Of a stretch of DNA of 64,000 nucleotides, positions 9,029 through 16,428 are shown piece after piece. The notes below the pieces were generated by a model. That model had not been told where the DNA came from. It saw only the letters and a list, made by a program, of their open reading frames with translations, and did no database searches. Positions within the stretch are counted from its first letter, which is position 1; every line of letters begins with the position of its first letter. The position numbers were made by a program, and so were the translations under genes. Source of the DNA: Streptomyces chattanoogensis (lineage in GTDB: Bacteria; Actinomycetota; Actinomycetes; Streptomycetales; Streptomycetaceae); assembly GCF_001294335.1 (NCBI RefSeq), contig NZ_LGKG01000196.1, positions 124,001 through 188,000 on the forward strand. Reading direction: 5' to 3'.

Positions 9029-9817
9029 TCATCCGGCCAGCCACTGGTCGAAGGCCAGCTTGCCCAGCAGTGCGACGACCACGACGACCAGCACGCCCCG
9101 CACGAACCCGGCGCCCCGCTTGAGCGCCATCCGGGCACCCAGCAGACCGCCGACGAGATTGAACGATGCGAGCAGTGCGCCGAGTTGCCACAGCACGGTG
9201 CCCTGCACGGCGAACATCGTCAGCGCACCGATATTGGTGCACACATTGACGACCTTGGCGGTGGCCGAGGAGGCGACCAGGTCCATGTGCAGGATGGCGG
9301 CCAGCGTGACGATCAGGAAGGCCCCGGTCCCGGGCCCGATCAGCCCGTCGTAGAAGCCGATGCCCAGCCCCGCAACGAGGACCGCAGCCAGCATCCGCGC
9401 CCGGGTGACCGGCTCGGAGGGCGCGGGGGCGGTTCCGAAGCCGGGCCGTACGAGCACGAAGACCAGCACCGCCAGCAGTACGGCCATGATCAGCGGCCGC
9501 AGCACTGCGCTGTTGATACCCGCCGCGCAGAACGCTCCGCCCAGTGACCCGGCCATCGCGGCCAGCCCGATCCGCAGCCCCGTCCGGGCATCGAACGGCG
9601 TCTTGCGGACGTAGGTCACGGCGGCGGCCGTGGTGCCGACGATGGCGGTGGACTTGTTGGTGCCGAGGACGTACGCGGCGGGCGTGTGCGGCAGTCCGAC
9701 CAACAGGGCGGGGAGGAGCAGGAGTCCACCGCCGCCCACCACGGCGTCGATCCAGCCGGCGGCGAGGGCGGTCACACAGAGGAGGGCCAGAGTGAGCAGC
9801 GATATGTCATGGGGCAC
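9029..9817 (-). CDS. TSUP (TauE/SafE) family membrane permease
   Basis: This 262-residue hydrophobic protein has about eight predicted transmembrane helices. The TSUP family pattern GWIDAVVGGGGLLLLPALL near the N-terminus is followed by GTNKSTAIVGT and a second half beginning around GLGIGFYDGLIGPGTGAFL, the internal duplication expected for TauE/SafE exporters. Family members export sulfite, sulfoacetate or other organic anions; the cargo here is not known. It lies between a dead methyltransferase and a divergent aldo/keto reductase and has no obvious operon partner. Confidence 0.88.
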   Translation of the reverse strand: MPHDISLLTLALLCVTALAAGWIDAVVGGGGLLLLPALLVGLPHTPAAYVLGTNKSTAIVGTTAAAVTYVRKTPFDARTGLRIGLAAMAGSLGGAFCAAGINSAVLRPLIMAVLLAVLVFVLVRPGFGTAPAPSEPVTRARMLAAVLVAGLGIGFYDGLIGPGTGAFLIVTLAAILHMDLVASSATAKVVNVCTNIGALTMFAVQGTVLWQLGALLASFNLVGGLLGARMALKRGAGFVRGVLVVVVVALLGKLAFDQWLAG

Positions 9818-9925
9818 CGGTTGATCTTAGGGAGGCGCTCCGCAGGGCCGCCCGCCGACAGGAGCCGGGGAAGCCGTCGTCGGACGATCTCAGGCACCGT
9901 CCCACGACGGCCTAGGCTCCAGGCC

Positions 9926-10777
9926 ATGGACGCTGAAACGCTCTTTCCCCTCGGTGGGAGTCTGCCGGTGCGGCGGCTGGGGTTCGGGACCGGTGGGCTG
10001 GTGGGGCCCGGGTACTGGGGTGTGCGCTACGAGGATTCCGGGCGGGCCGTGGGGGTGCTGCGACGGGCCGTGGAGCGCGGGGTGACGCTGATCGACACCG
10101 CCGACAACTACGGCCCGGACGTGGCCGAGGAGTTGGTGGCGCGGGCCCTGTACCCGTATCCGGCGGGGCTGGTGATCGCGACCAAGGGCGGGGTGGTCCG
10201 TACCGGGCCGGATGTCTGGCATATCGCGGGGCGGCCGGAGCGGCTGCGGGCCATGTGCGAGGCGAGTCTGCGGCGGCTGCGCGTCGAGACGATCGACCTC
10301 TACCAGCTGCACCGGCTGGACCCCGAAGTGCCGATGGCCGAGCAGCTGGGGGCGCTGACGGAGCTGCGGGAGGAGGGCAAGATCCGGCACCTCGGGCTCG
10401 ACAGCGTGGGGGTCGCGGAGCTGACGCGGGCGCTGGAGCTGGCGCCCCTCGCGTCCGTGCAGAACCGGTACAACCTGACGGAGCGGGACTCGGATGCGGT
10501 ACTGGAACTGTGCGAGCGGCGGGGCCTGGCCTTTCTGCCGTGGTTCCCGTTGGGGCACGGGGCATTGGCAGAGAGTCCCCACCAGGGGCTGACGGAGGTC
10601 GCGGCCCGGCACGGTGCCACCACCGGGCAGATCGCGCTGGCCTGGTTGCTGCACCGCTCCCCCGCCCTGCTGCCCACCCCCGGTACGGGGTCGCTCGCCC
10701 ATCTGGACGAGAACCTCGACGCGGCCGGGATCGCGCTCACGGACGGGGACATGGCGCGGCTGGACGGGGCCGGGTGA
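9926..10777 (+). CDS. Aldo/keto reductase
   Basis: This 283-residue NADPH-dependent oxidoreductase has the AKR (beta/alpha)8 barrel. Visible are LGFGTGGLVGPGYWG, the catalytic Asp/Tyr segment TLIDTADNYGPDVAEELV, the Lys in VIATKGGV, and the His region IDLYQLHRLDPEVPM. It also shows SVQNRYNLTERDSD and the late cofactor-binding stretch LLPTPGTGSLAHLDEN. The ATG at 9926 begins immediately before the barrel. Substrate is not predictable. It stands alone, convergent with the 10.8-12.5 kb minus-strand genes. Confidence 0.9.
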   Translation: MDAETLFPLGGSLPVRRLGFGTGGLVGPGYWGVRYEDSGRAVGVLRRAVERGVTLIDTADNYGPDVAEELVARALYPYPAGLVIATKGGVVRTGPDVWHIAGRPERLRAMCEASLRRLRVETIDLYQLHRLDPEVPMAEQLGALTELREEGKIRHLGLDSVGVAELTRALELAPLASVQNRYNLTERDSDAVLELCERRGLAFLPWFPLGHGALAESPHQGLTEVAARHGATTGQIALAWLLHRSPALLPTPGTGSLAHLDENLDAAGIALTDGDMARLDGAG

Positions 10778-10802
10778 CGGGTTGGGGTGACGGATTACGG
10801 GT

Positions 10803-10997
10803 TCACGGCGCGGCCTGCGGCCCGGGGGACGTATGGCTCGTCGGCGCCCGGTCCGGGGCGGCCGGGGCGGCCGGGGTGACCGTCAGCGAGAGGAAGGTGG
10901 CGGTGAGCGCGCTCGCCCCCGTCAGACAGGCGGCGAGCTGACGGCGGGCCCGGAGGGTGACGGTCGGGATGACCGGCGGTTTGCGATGTCTGGCCAT
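10803..10997 (-). CDS. Small hypothetical protein with a hydrophobic segment
   Basis: A 64-residue reading frame starts 42 bases after the ferric-reductase-like gene on the same strand. It has a basic N-terminus (MARHRKPPVIPTVTLRARRQ), one hydrophobic segment (LAACLTGASALTATFLSLTV) and a short Pro/Ala-rich tail. This is consistent with a small exported or membrane-anchored peptide. I do not recognise a family and the ribosome binding site is poorly placed, so it may be spurious. In related clusters an FMN-binding protein often follows this kind of reductase, and nothing here resembles one. Confidence 0.4.
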   Translation of the reverse strand: MARHRKPPVIPTVTLRARRQLAACLTGASALTATFLSLTVTPAAPAAPDRAPTSHTSPGPQAAP

Positions 10998-11038
10998 GGA
11001 AGCGTTCAAGTCCTCTCGGTGGAGCCGTGGTCCGTGGT

Positions 11039-12475
11039 TCAGAAGGTGAAGCGCTCCGCATGGATGCGGGAGGCCGGGATGCCCGCCCGTTTCAGAGCGG
11101 TGATCGCTGCCCTGGCCATCCCGGGCGGGCCGCACAGATACACATCGTGTTCGGGCAGGTCGGGGACGAGGTTGCCCAGAGCGCGCGGGGCCAGCGGATC
11201 GAAGGGGCCGTCCGAGGGGCCGAGGAGGTAGTGGAGAGCGGCGCCGCGGGCTTCCGCGATGGCCTCCAGCTCGTCACGAAGGACCAACTGGGCGGCGCTG
11301 CCCGCCCGGTAGAGGAGGGTGAGGTCGCCGGGGCCGCCGGGGAGGGTTTCGAAGAGGGCGCGCATCGGGGTGATACCGACGCCGCCGGCGAGCAGCAGGA
11401 CCTTGCGGCGGGTGCGCCGGTGGGCGGTCATGGCACCGAACGGGCCGGTGGCCAGCACCCGTACACCGGTGCGCAGGCGGCGCACCCGGCGCGTGTGGTC
11501 GCCGCACACCTTGACGGTGATCCGGAGGATGTCGTCCCGGGGCGGGGCGGAGAGCGAGAACGGCAGGGCGGTACGCCACAGCCGCCGGTCCAGAAAGCGC
11601 CAGCGGAAGAACTGCCCCGGCTCGGCGCGCAGCGCGTCCAGGGCGATGCCCTGCATGACGACCGAGACCACGCCGGGCCCCTCGGTGCGGACCTCGGTGA
11701 CGCGGAGGCGGTGGCGCAGTGCCTGCCGTACGGGCACGATCACCCGGTACCAGATCAGCAGGACGCCGACGGTGGTGTGCAGCATCGTCCACAGCCAGGC
11801 GGCGAGCGGTCCGCCGGCCAGGTCGGGACCGGCGAGCTGGTGTCCGAAGGCGAGGGCGGCGCCGAGGTAGGTCAGCAGGTGGAGGGCGCGCCAGGTCTCG
11901 TGGCGGAGGCGGCGGCGTACGGCGCGGGCGGAGGAGATGCCGACGGCGGCCAGTGCTGCCGTACCCGCGGTGGCCGCGGCGAGCGCGGGGTAGCCCAGCA
12001 GGCCGAGGGCGGCGGTGAGCAGATCGGCACCGGTGGCGGCGGCGTAGGCGCAGAGCGCGAGGACGGCATGGGACAGGATCAGGGTGAGGACATAGCGTCC
12101 GCCGAGGGCATGCCAGCGGGCCAGGCGGTCGGCGCCGACGCCGTGTTCGATGGCGGGTACGCGGGCCATCAGCAGCAGCATGACGAGGATGCCGTACGCC
12201 GCGATCAGGCCGCCGAGATGCGCGAACGTGGCGAACAGCGCATCGAGCCGGAAGGACGGGGCGGCCTGTACCAGCCAGAGGACGACGACCAGCGCGGCGC
12301 CGGCGGCCAGCCCGGTGCGCAGGGCGCGCGGCGGGGTCCTCAGGGGCGGTGCGGGGGTGCGGGACGCCCGGACGGGACGGGCCGGACGGGCCGGACCGGC
12401 CGGACGGGCCGGTACGGTCTGGGGGGTGACCCGCGTGTAGAGCGGGTGCGGCGCGGTGTCGGGCTGGCTGGTCAC
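11039..12475 (-). CDS. Ferric-reductase-like transmembrane flavohaem oxidoreductase
   Basis: This membrane protein of about 478 residues has an N-terminal ferric-reductase-like haem domain (six hydrophobic helices, about residues 45-260, with His residues in ARWHALGGRYVLTLILSHAV and THLLTYLGAALAFGH-like segments). A ferredoxin-reductase-type C-terminal half follows: FAD-binding PFSLSAPP, NAD-binding LLLAGGVGITPMRALFE, and YLCGPPGMARAAI near the end. It would move electrons from NAD(P)H across the membrane to an external acceptor. The GTG at 12475 is chosen because the frame before it carries no recognisable domain; it has no strong Shine-Dalgarno, so the start is uncertain. The Arg/Pro/Ala-rich segment at residues 15-35 is encoded by repetitive GGCCGGACGG DNA. 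Confidence 0.83.
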   Translation of the reverse strand: MTSQPDTAPHPLYTRVTPQTVPARPAGPARPARPVRASRTPAPPLRTPPRALRTGLAAGAALVVVLWLVQAAPSFRLDALFATFAHLGGLIAAYGILVMLLLMARVPAIEHGVGADRLARWHALGGRYVLTLILSHAVLALCAYAAATGADLLTAALGLLGYPALAAATAGTAALAAVGISSARAVRRRLRHETWRALHLLTYLGAALAFGHQLAGPDLAGGPLAAWLWTMLHTTVGVLLIWYRVIVPVRQALRHRLRVTEVRTEGPGVVSVVMQGIALDALRAEPGQFFRWRFLDRRLWRTALPFSLSAPPRDDILRITVKVCGDHTRRVRRLRTGVRVLATGPFGAMTAHRRTRRKVLLLAGGVGITPMRALFETLPGGPGDLTLLYRAGSAAQLVLRDELEAIAEARGAALHYLLGPSDGPFDPLAPRALGNLVPDLPEHDVYLCGPPGMARAAITALKRAGIPASRIHAERFTF

Positions 12476-12778
12476 GCGCCGAAACCTACGGCCGGGTCGG
12501 GTTCCGAAACACCAGCTCAGGCCGTAATTCGCGTTCCTTAAGGCGGCCTTGAGGAACGGCTGAACGCCGGTTAAGAACCGTCGGTGAATCACCGGGTCGG
12601 TTGCCGGGTCAGCGGCCCGCCGAGCTGCCTTGCGCGCCGTCGCTCAGCGGGCCGCCACGGCGCCCCTCACCGCCGGAGCGGCACCCCGCGTTCGGGGGCG
12701 GACGGGGCGGGAGGCGCGGCACGTCTGCCGCGGTCGCGCGGATTCCCGTCGGGAGGCGCCGGCCGGATCACTGAGCGC
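12476..12778. other. Intergenic region with an inverted repeat
   Basis: No gene is seen in this 303-base stretch between two minus-strand genes. GTTCCTTAAGG (12533-12543) and CCTTGAGGAAC (12547-12557) form an 11-bp inverted repeat with one mismatch. A further TTAAGAACC lies at 12571-12579. This is a plausible operator or promoter region for the ferric-reductase-like gene. A similar CTAAGAACC (opposite strand) is found before the lipoprotein gene near 16.4 kb. Confidence 0.4.
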
Positions 12779-13087
12779 TCAGCGAACCGGGGTCTTGAGG
12801 TCGCGGTCGTCGGCGGGTACGGGCAGCCGGGCGCCCCGGCTCTCGGCGACGCGATGCGTGACAGTGAGGGCTTCGGTCAACTCGACTGCCATGAGCTGGA
12901 GTTCACCCGACGTCCACTTCCGCTCACGCAGGAAGCGCCGCGCCTCGCCGATGAGCTCCGCGGCCTGCTCGAGCTGCACCGCCTCTACGTCGTCGGCGAG
13001 GCGGGATACGAGGCCGGTTTCGTCGCCCACGAGGAAGCAGGGTTTGCCGTCGAGGCTGGCCCACGGGAGTAGTCGGGCGGGTGTCAT
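12779..13087 (-). CDS. Conserved hypothetical protein divergent from the DUF5753 regulator
   Basis: This 102-residue soluble protein begins MTPARLLPWASLDGKPCFLV and is predicted to be mainly helical in its second half, with REARRFLRERK-like and LMAVELTEALTVTHRVAESR segments. Small proteins of this look are commonly found next to XRE/DUF397 sets in Streptomyces, but no molecular role is known to me. A good ribosome binding site, AAGGAG, precedes the ATG by 8 bases. It is divergent from the DUF5753 regulator, sharing a 160-base promoter region. Confidence 0.7.
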   Translation of the reverse strand: MTPARLLPWASLDGKPCFLVGDETGLVSRLADDVEAVQLEQAAELIGEARRFLRERKWTSGELQLMAVELTEALTVTHRVAESRGARLPVPADDRDLKTPVR

Positions 13088-13247
13088 GTTGCCAGCTCCT
13101 TGGGTTCTTCTCGGGTCACCGAATGTGGTTATTCGGTCACGCTGGCAACGCTACGGGCAATAGAATGGGGCTACTTGAAGCGGCAGTGTTCAAGGATGTG
13201 GCCTGCCGCGACGCTGGCGCCTGCCTGCATAACGAGAGGTCATTGCG

Positions 13248-14078
13248 TTGGACGAGCCGACCGACTCCGAGCACTTGAATCCACTCCAGCGCTTCGGACG
13301 TGACGTCAAACAGGTACGTCTCGCCCGCAAGCTCACGCAAAAGCACTTAGGCACGTCCACGGGCTACTCCGAGGGCTACGTCAGCAAGGTCGAGTCCGGG
13401 ACGCTGCTGCCCCGGCCCAGCCAGAAGTTCGCCAAGGGCTGCGACAAGGTCTTCGGAACGGGTGAGCTGTTCGAGGGGCTGCTTCGGAGGATCGATGACG
13501 GGGATCACCCGAGCTGGTTTTCCCCGTACCTCAACCTGGAACGGAAAGCGTCGCGGATACTGGACTACTCGGCGACCCTCGTGATGGGCGCCCTCCAGAC
13601 AGAGGAGTACGCGCGAGTCGTCTTTCGGGTGTCCAATCCCGGGGCAGCCGCGGAAGCAGTCGAGGGCAAGGTTCGCGCGCGGCTGCGGCGGCGTGAGGTC
13701 TTCGAGCAGGACAGGCCGCCGCTTCTGTGGGCCATCCTCCACGAGGCATGCCTACGAACCGTCGTGGGCAACGCCGAGGTCATGTCCCAACAGCTTGAAT
13801 ACCTGTTGGAGGCCGCCGAGTCACCCCACATCGTGCTTCAGGTCATGCCGTTCTCGGCGGGTGCTCCGACCGCACACATGAAGCCCTTCACTGTGCTGCA
13901 CTTCACTGACTCCCGCTCGCTGCTGTACACCGAGACCCGGGTAGGAGGACGAATGCATGACTCCGCACAAACGGTCGACACGGCGCTGGATGACTATGAT
14001 CTTCTCCGGGCGCATGCGTTGTCGCCGGATGAATCACTGGCCCTGATCAAGACTCTGCTGAAGGAGTACCGCCCATGA
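13248..14078 (+). CDS. XRE-family regulator with DUF5753 (Scr1-type) domain
   Basis: This 276-residue DNA-binding protein has an N-terminal helix-turn-helix (about residues 14-70: RLARKLTQKHLGTSTGYSEG, then YVSKVESGTLLP) and a C-terminal DUF5753 domain (from about 95: FSPYLNLERKASRILDYSAT through MKPFTVLHF and LYTETRVGG). The TTG at 13248 is chosen because GAGAGG lies 9 bases upstream and no ATG fits. Its ATGA overlap with the first DUF397 gene ties it to that pair. Such modules are abundant in Streptomyces, and several affect development or antibiotic production in concert with the small DUF397 partner. The specific target is unknown. Confidence 0.9.
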   Translation: MDEPTDSEHLNPLQRFGRDVKQVRLARKLTQKHLGTSTGYSEGYVSKVESGTLLPRPSQKFAKGCDKVFGTGELFEGLLRRIDDGDHPSWFSPYLNLERKASRILDYSATLVMGALQTEEYARVVFRVSNPGAAAEAVEGKVRARLRRREVFEQDRPPLLWAILHEACLRTVVGNAEVMSQQLEYLLEAAESPHIVLQVMPFSAGAPTAHMKPFTVLHFTDSRSLLYTETRVGGRMHDSAQTVDTALDDYDLLRAHALSPDESLALIKTLLKEYRP

Positions 14079-14296
14079 TCCCCGACTTGGATCTGGCCGC
14101 CGCCACGTGGGTCAAGTCCTCCTACAGCGACGGCAGCGGAGGACAGTGTCTCGAATTCTCCCGCGCCCTCACCGCGCCCCACGGCCTCGTCCCCGTCCGT
14201 GACAGCAAGAACCCCGTCGGCCCGGCGCTCATCTTCCCCGCTGACCGCTGGTCGTCGTTCGTCACCGCCGTCAAGGACAGGACCTTCCCGTCATGA
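14075..14296 (+). CDS. DUF397 protein, first copy
   Basis: This 73-residue DUF397 protein has the hallmark ATWVKSSYSDGSGGQCLEFS, then VPVRDSKNPVGPALIFPADR and WSSFVTAVK. It overlaps the regulator upstream by ATGA and the second DUF397 gene downstream by ATGA, so all three should be translated as a coupled unit. DUF397 proteins are thought to act as partners or antagonists of the adjacent XRE regulator. It is about 65% identical by eye to the next gene, indicating tandem duplication. Confidence 0.92.
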   Translation: MIPDLDLAAATWVKSSYSDGSGGQCLEFSRALTAPHGLVPVRDSKNPVGPALIFPADRWSSFVTAVKDRTFPS

Positions 14297-14517
14297 CCGC
14301 GGACTTGGATCTCGCCGCCGCCGAGTGGGTCAAGTCGTCCTACAGCGAAGGCAACGGCGGCGAATGCCTCGAATTCACCCGCGCCCTCGCCACGCAGCCC
14401 CACGGCTTTGTCCCCATCCGCGACAGCAAAAACACCGACGGCGCCACCCTCGTCTTCCCCGCGGCGCACTGGTCCTCCTTCGTCAACGCCGTCAAGAATG
14501 GGGAGCTCCCCACATAA
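14293..14517 (+). CDS. DUF397 protein, second copy
   Basis: This 74-residue DUF397 protein (AEWVKSSYSEGNGGECLEFT, VPIRDSKNTDGATLVFPAAH, WSSFVNAVK) directly follows the first copy with a 4-base overlap. The two differ mainly in the middle, where this copy has TRALATQPHGF. Two copies behind one regulator could give alternative partners; this is inference. AAGGAG at its stop codon serves as ribosome binding site for the M20 gene at 14530, so the whole stretch 13.25-15.7 kb may be one transcript. Confidence 0.92.
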   Translation: MTADLDLAAAEWVKSSYSEGNGGECLEFTRALATQPHGFVPIRDSKNTDGATLVFPAAHWSSFVNAVKNGELPT

Positions 14518-14529
14518 GGAGCGAACCCC

Positions 14530-15735
14530 GTGAACCTCCGCGACGACGCCCGTGCCCTCTCCGACGACCTCGTGCGGATGCGCCGCGCGCTGCACCGGAT
14601 CCCCGAGACCGGGCTGGACCTGCCCCGTACCCAGGAGGCGGTACTGGCCGAACTGGACGGGCTGCCGCTGGAGCTCCGTACCGGGGACGGGCTCAGCTCG
14701 GTGACGGCGGTGCTGAGGGGCAGCCGACCCGGCCCGACCGTCCTCCTCCGCGGGGACATGGACGCGCTGCCCGTCGCCGAGCGCACCGGGCTCGATTTCG
14801 CCGCCGGCAACGGGCAGATGCACGCCTGCGGGCACGACCTGCACACCACCATGCTGGCTGGAGCCGCCAAACTGCTCTCCGCGCACCGGGACCGGCTGGC
14901 GGGCGATGTGCTGTTCATGTTCCAGCCGGGCGAGGAGGGTTACGACGGCGCGCGGCACATGATCGGCGAGGGGCTGTTGGAGGCGACGGGGCGGCAGCCG
15001 GACGCGGCGTACGCCATCCACGTGCTGTCGGCCGGTCTGGCCAGTGGGACCTTCCGGACCCGGGGCGGCCCGGCGATGGCCGCGTCCAACACGCTGCGGG
15101 TGACGGTACGGGGTGAGGGCGGCCACGGCTCGATGCCGTACCGCGCCAAGGACCCGGTGCAGGCGGCCTGCGCGATGGTGACCGCGCTCCAGGGGTGGAT
15201 CACCCGCACCTTCGACGTCTTCGACCCGGTGGTCCTGACGGTGGGGACCTTCCACGCCGGAACGCAGTCGAACGTCATCCCGGAGACGGCGGAATTCAGG
15301 GCGACGGTCCGCAGCTTCTCGCACGCCGCGCAGGCACGCCTCAAGGACGGCACGGTGGAGGTGTGCCGGGGAATCGCGGCGGCGTACGGGGTGGGGGTGG
15401 ACGCGGAGTTCGTGGAGACGTATCCGGTGACCGTCAACGATCAGGCGGAGGCGGACTTCGCGGTGGGGGCGATCCGCGAGGCGCTGGGCGAGGAGTACTG
15501 CGCGCCGATGCCGAATCCGCTGCCGGGCTCGGAGGACTTCTCCCGGGTGCTGGCCGAGGTGCCGGGCGCGATGCTCTTCCTCGGCTCCCCGCCGGCCGGG
15601 GCCGATCCCGAGCGCAGCCCCAACAACCATTCCCCGCTGGCCGTGTTCGACGATGCGGTGCTGGCCGACGGGGCGGCGGTGTACGCGGAGCTGGCGGTGC
15701 GGCGGCTGGCCACCGCTCCTACGGGCTCCGCATGA
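14530..15735 (+). CDS. M20-family metal-dependent amidohydrolase
   Basis: This 401-residue M20D peptidase/amidohydrolase is of the hippurate hydrolase/IAA-amino-acid hydrolase type and removes acyl groups from N-acyl amino acids. Metal-site residues are visible in LLRGDMDALPVAERTGL, HACGHDLHTTML, FQPGEEGYDGARHMI, and the late MPNPLPGSEDFSR. A dimerisation domain lies between (RVTVRGEGGHGSMPYRAKDP shown in part: GEGGHGSMPY). The GTG at 14530 follows AAGGAG with ideal spacing. It sits 12 bases after the second DUF397 gene and may be co-transcribed with that set, although nothing else links it to regulation. Confidence 0.9.
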   Translation: MNLRDDARALSDDLVRMRRALHRIPETGLDLPRTQEAVLAELDGLPLELRTGDGLSSVTAVLRGSRPGPTVLLRGDMDALPVAERTGLDFAAGNGQMHACGHDLHTTMLAGAAKLLSAHRDRLAGDVLFMFQPGEEGYDGARHMIGEGLLEATGRQPDAAYAIHVLSAGLASGTFRTRGGPAMAASNTLRVTVRGEGGHGSMPYRAKDPVQAACAMVTALQGWITRTFDVFDPVVLTVGTFHAGTQSNVIPETAEFRATVRSFSHAAQARLKDGTVEVCRGIAAAYGVGVDAEFVETYPVTVNDQAEADFAVGAIREALGEEYCAPMPNPLPGSEDFSRVLAEVPGAMLFLGSPPAGADPERSPNNHSPLAVFDDAVLADGAAVYAELAVRRLATAPTGSA

Positions 15736-15744
15736 TCGTGGCCC

Positions 15745-16356
15745 TCAGCACTTGAGGCCGACGACGCCCCAGCCGCGCCGGTCGGCCTCGCCCATGACCT
15801 CGCCCCAGCCGCGCAGGAGCGACGCAAAGGCGGCGTGGTCCGGGATCCAGCTCCCCGGGCCGCCCGCCGCATGGGCGTCGAAGGGCTCGCGCAGCCCGTC
15901 CAGGAGCGGCTCCGCGCGGGACCAGAGGGCGGCCAGGGCGGAGACGTCCGCGGGAGGGCGGCAGAGCAGCAGTCCCGATCGCCAGGCGTCGGTGTCCGGG
16001 GAGCGGTCGTCCCCTTCGTCGTCCCCTGCGTCGTCCTCGTCGTCGTCCTCCTCCGGGCTCCAGAGCCAGATGCCCAGCCCGGCGAGGAAACCGTCCAGCG
16101 CATCGCGCAGTTCCGGTTCGGCGTACTCCCGCGCGTCGTCCCAGGCCTCGCCCGCCCAGAAGTGCGGCTTGTAGGAGCAGTTCCGGAACTCGTAGACGCC
16201 CCACCAGGGTTGGCCGTCCGACGAAGGCCAGAACCAGCCCTCCTCGACGTCCTCCACCTCGTACGTCTCCTCGTACAGGCGGTCCACGCGTTCGCCGGCC
16301 GGGACCGCCTCCAGGCGACGCCAGTCGACCGCCACGACCTCGATAGCCAACCCCAT
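15745..16356 (-). CDS. Hypothetical acidic protein
   Basis: This 203-residue soluble protein is rich in Trp, Asp and Glu. The N-terminal part (GLAIEVVAVDWRRLEAVPAG) is followed by an aromatic-rich block (WFWPSSDGQPWWGVYEFRNC) and a strongly acidic run (about residues 102-118, PEEDDDEDDAGDDEGDD). The acidic run is encoded by GTCGTCCTCGTC-like repeats that may vary in length. It resembles small Streptomyces proteins of unknown function, and I assign no role. It is convergent with the M20 gene, with only 9 bases between stops, and divergent from the lipoprotein gene. Confidence 0.7.
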   Translation of the reverse strand: MGLAIEVVAVDWRRLEAVPAGERVDRLYEETYEVEDVEEGWFWPSSDGQPWWGVYEFRNCSYKPHFWAGEAWDDAREYAEPELRDALDGFLAGLGIWLWSPEEDDDEDDAGDDEGDDRSPDTDAWRSGLLLCRPPADVSALAALWSRAEPLLDGLREPFDAHAAGGPGSWIPDHAAFASLLRGWGEVMGEADRRGWGVVGLKC

Positions 16357-16428
16357 GGGAACAAACTACCGACTCTTGGAACCACCGGCTCTTAGAAGGT
16401 TCTTAGTCCCGGTCACTATCCAGGACGC

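Noticed and set aside
10803..10997. FMN-binding partner of the ferric-reductase-like protein
   Set aside because: The small downstream frame has no FMN-binding Ser/Thr-Gly-Ala-Thr motif and is far too short.
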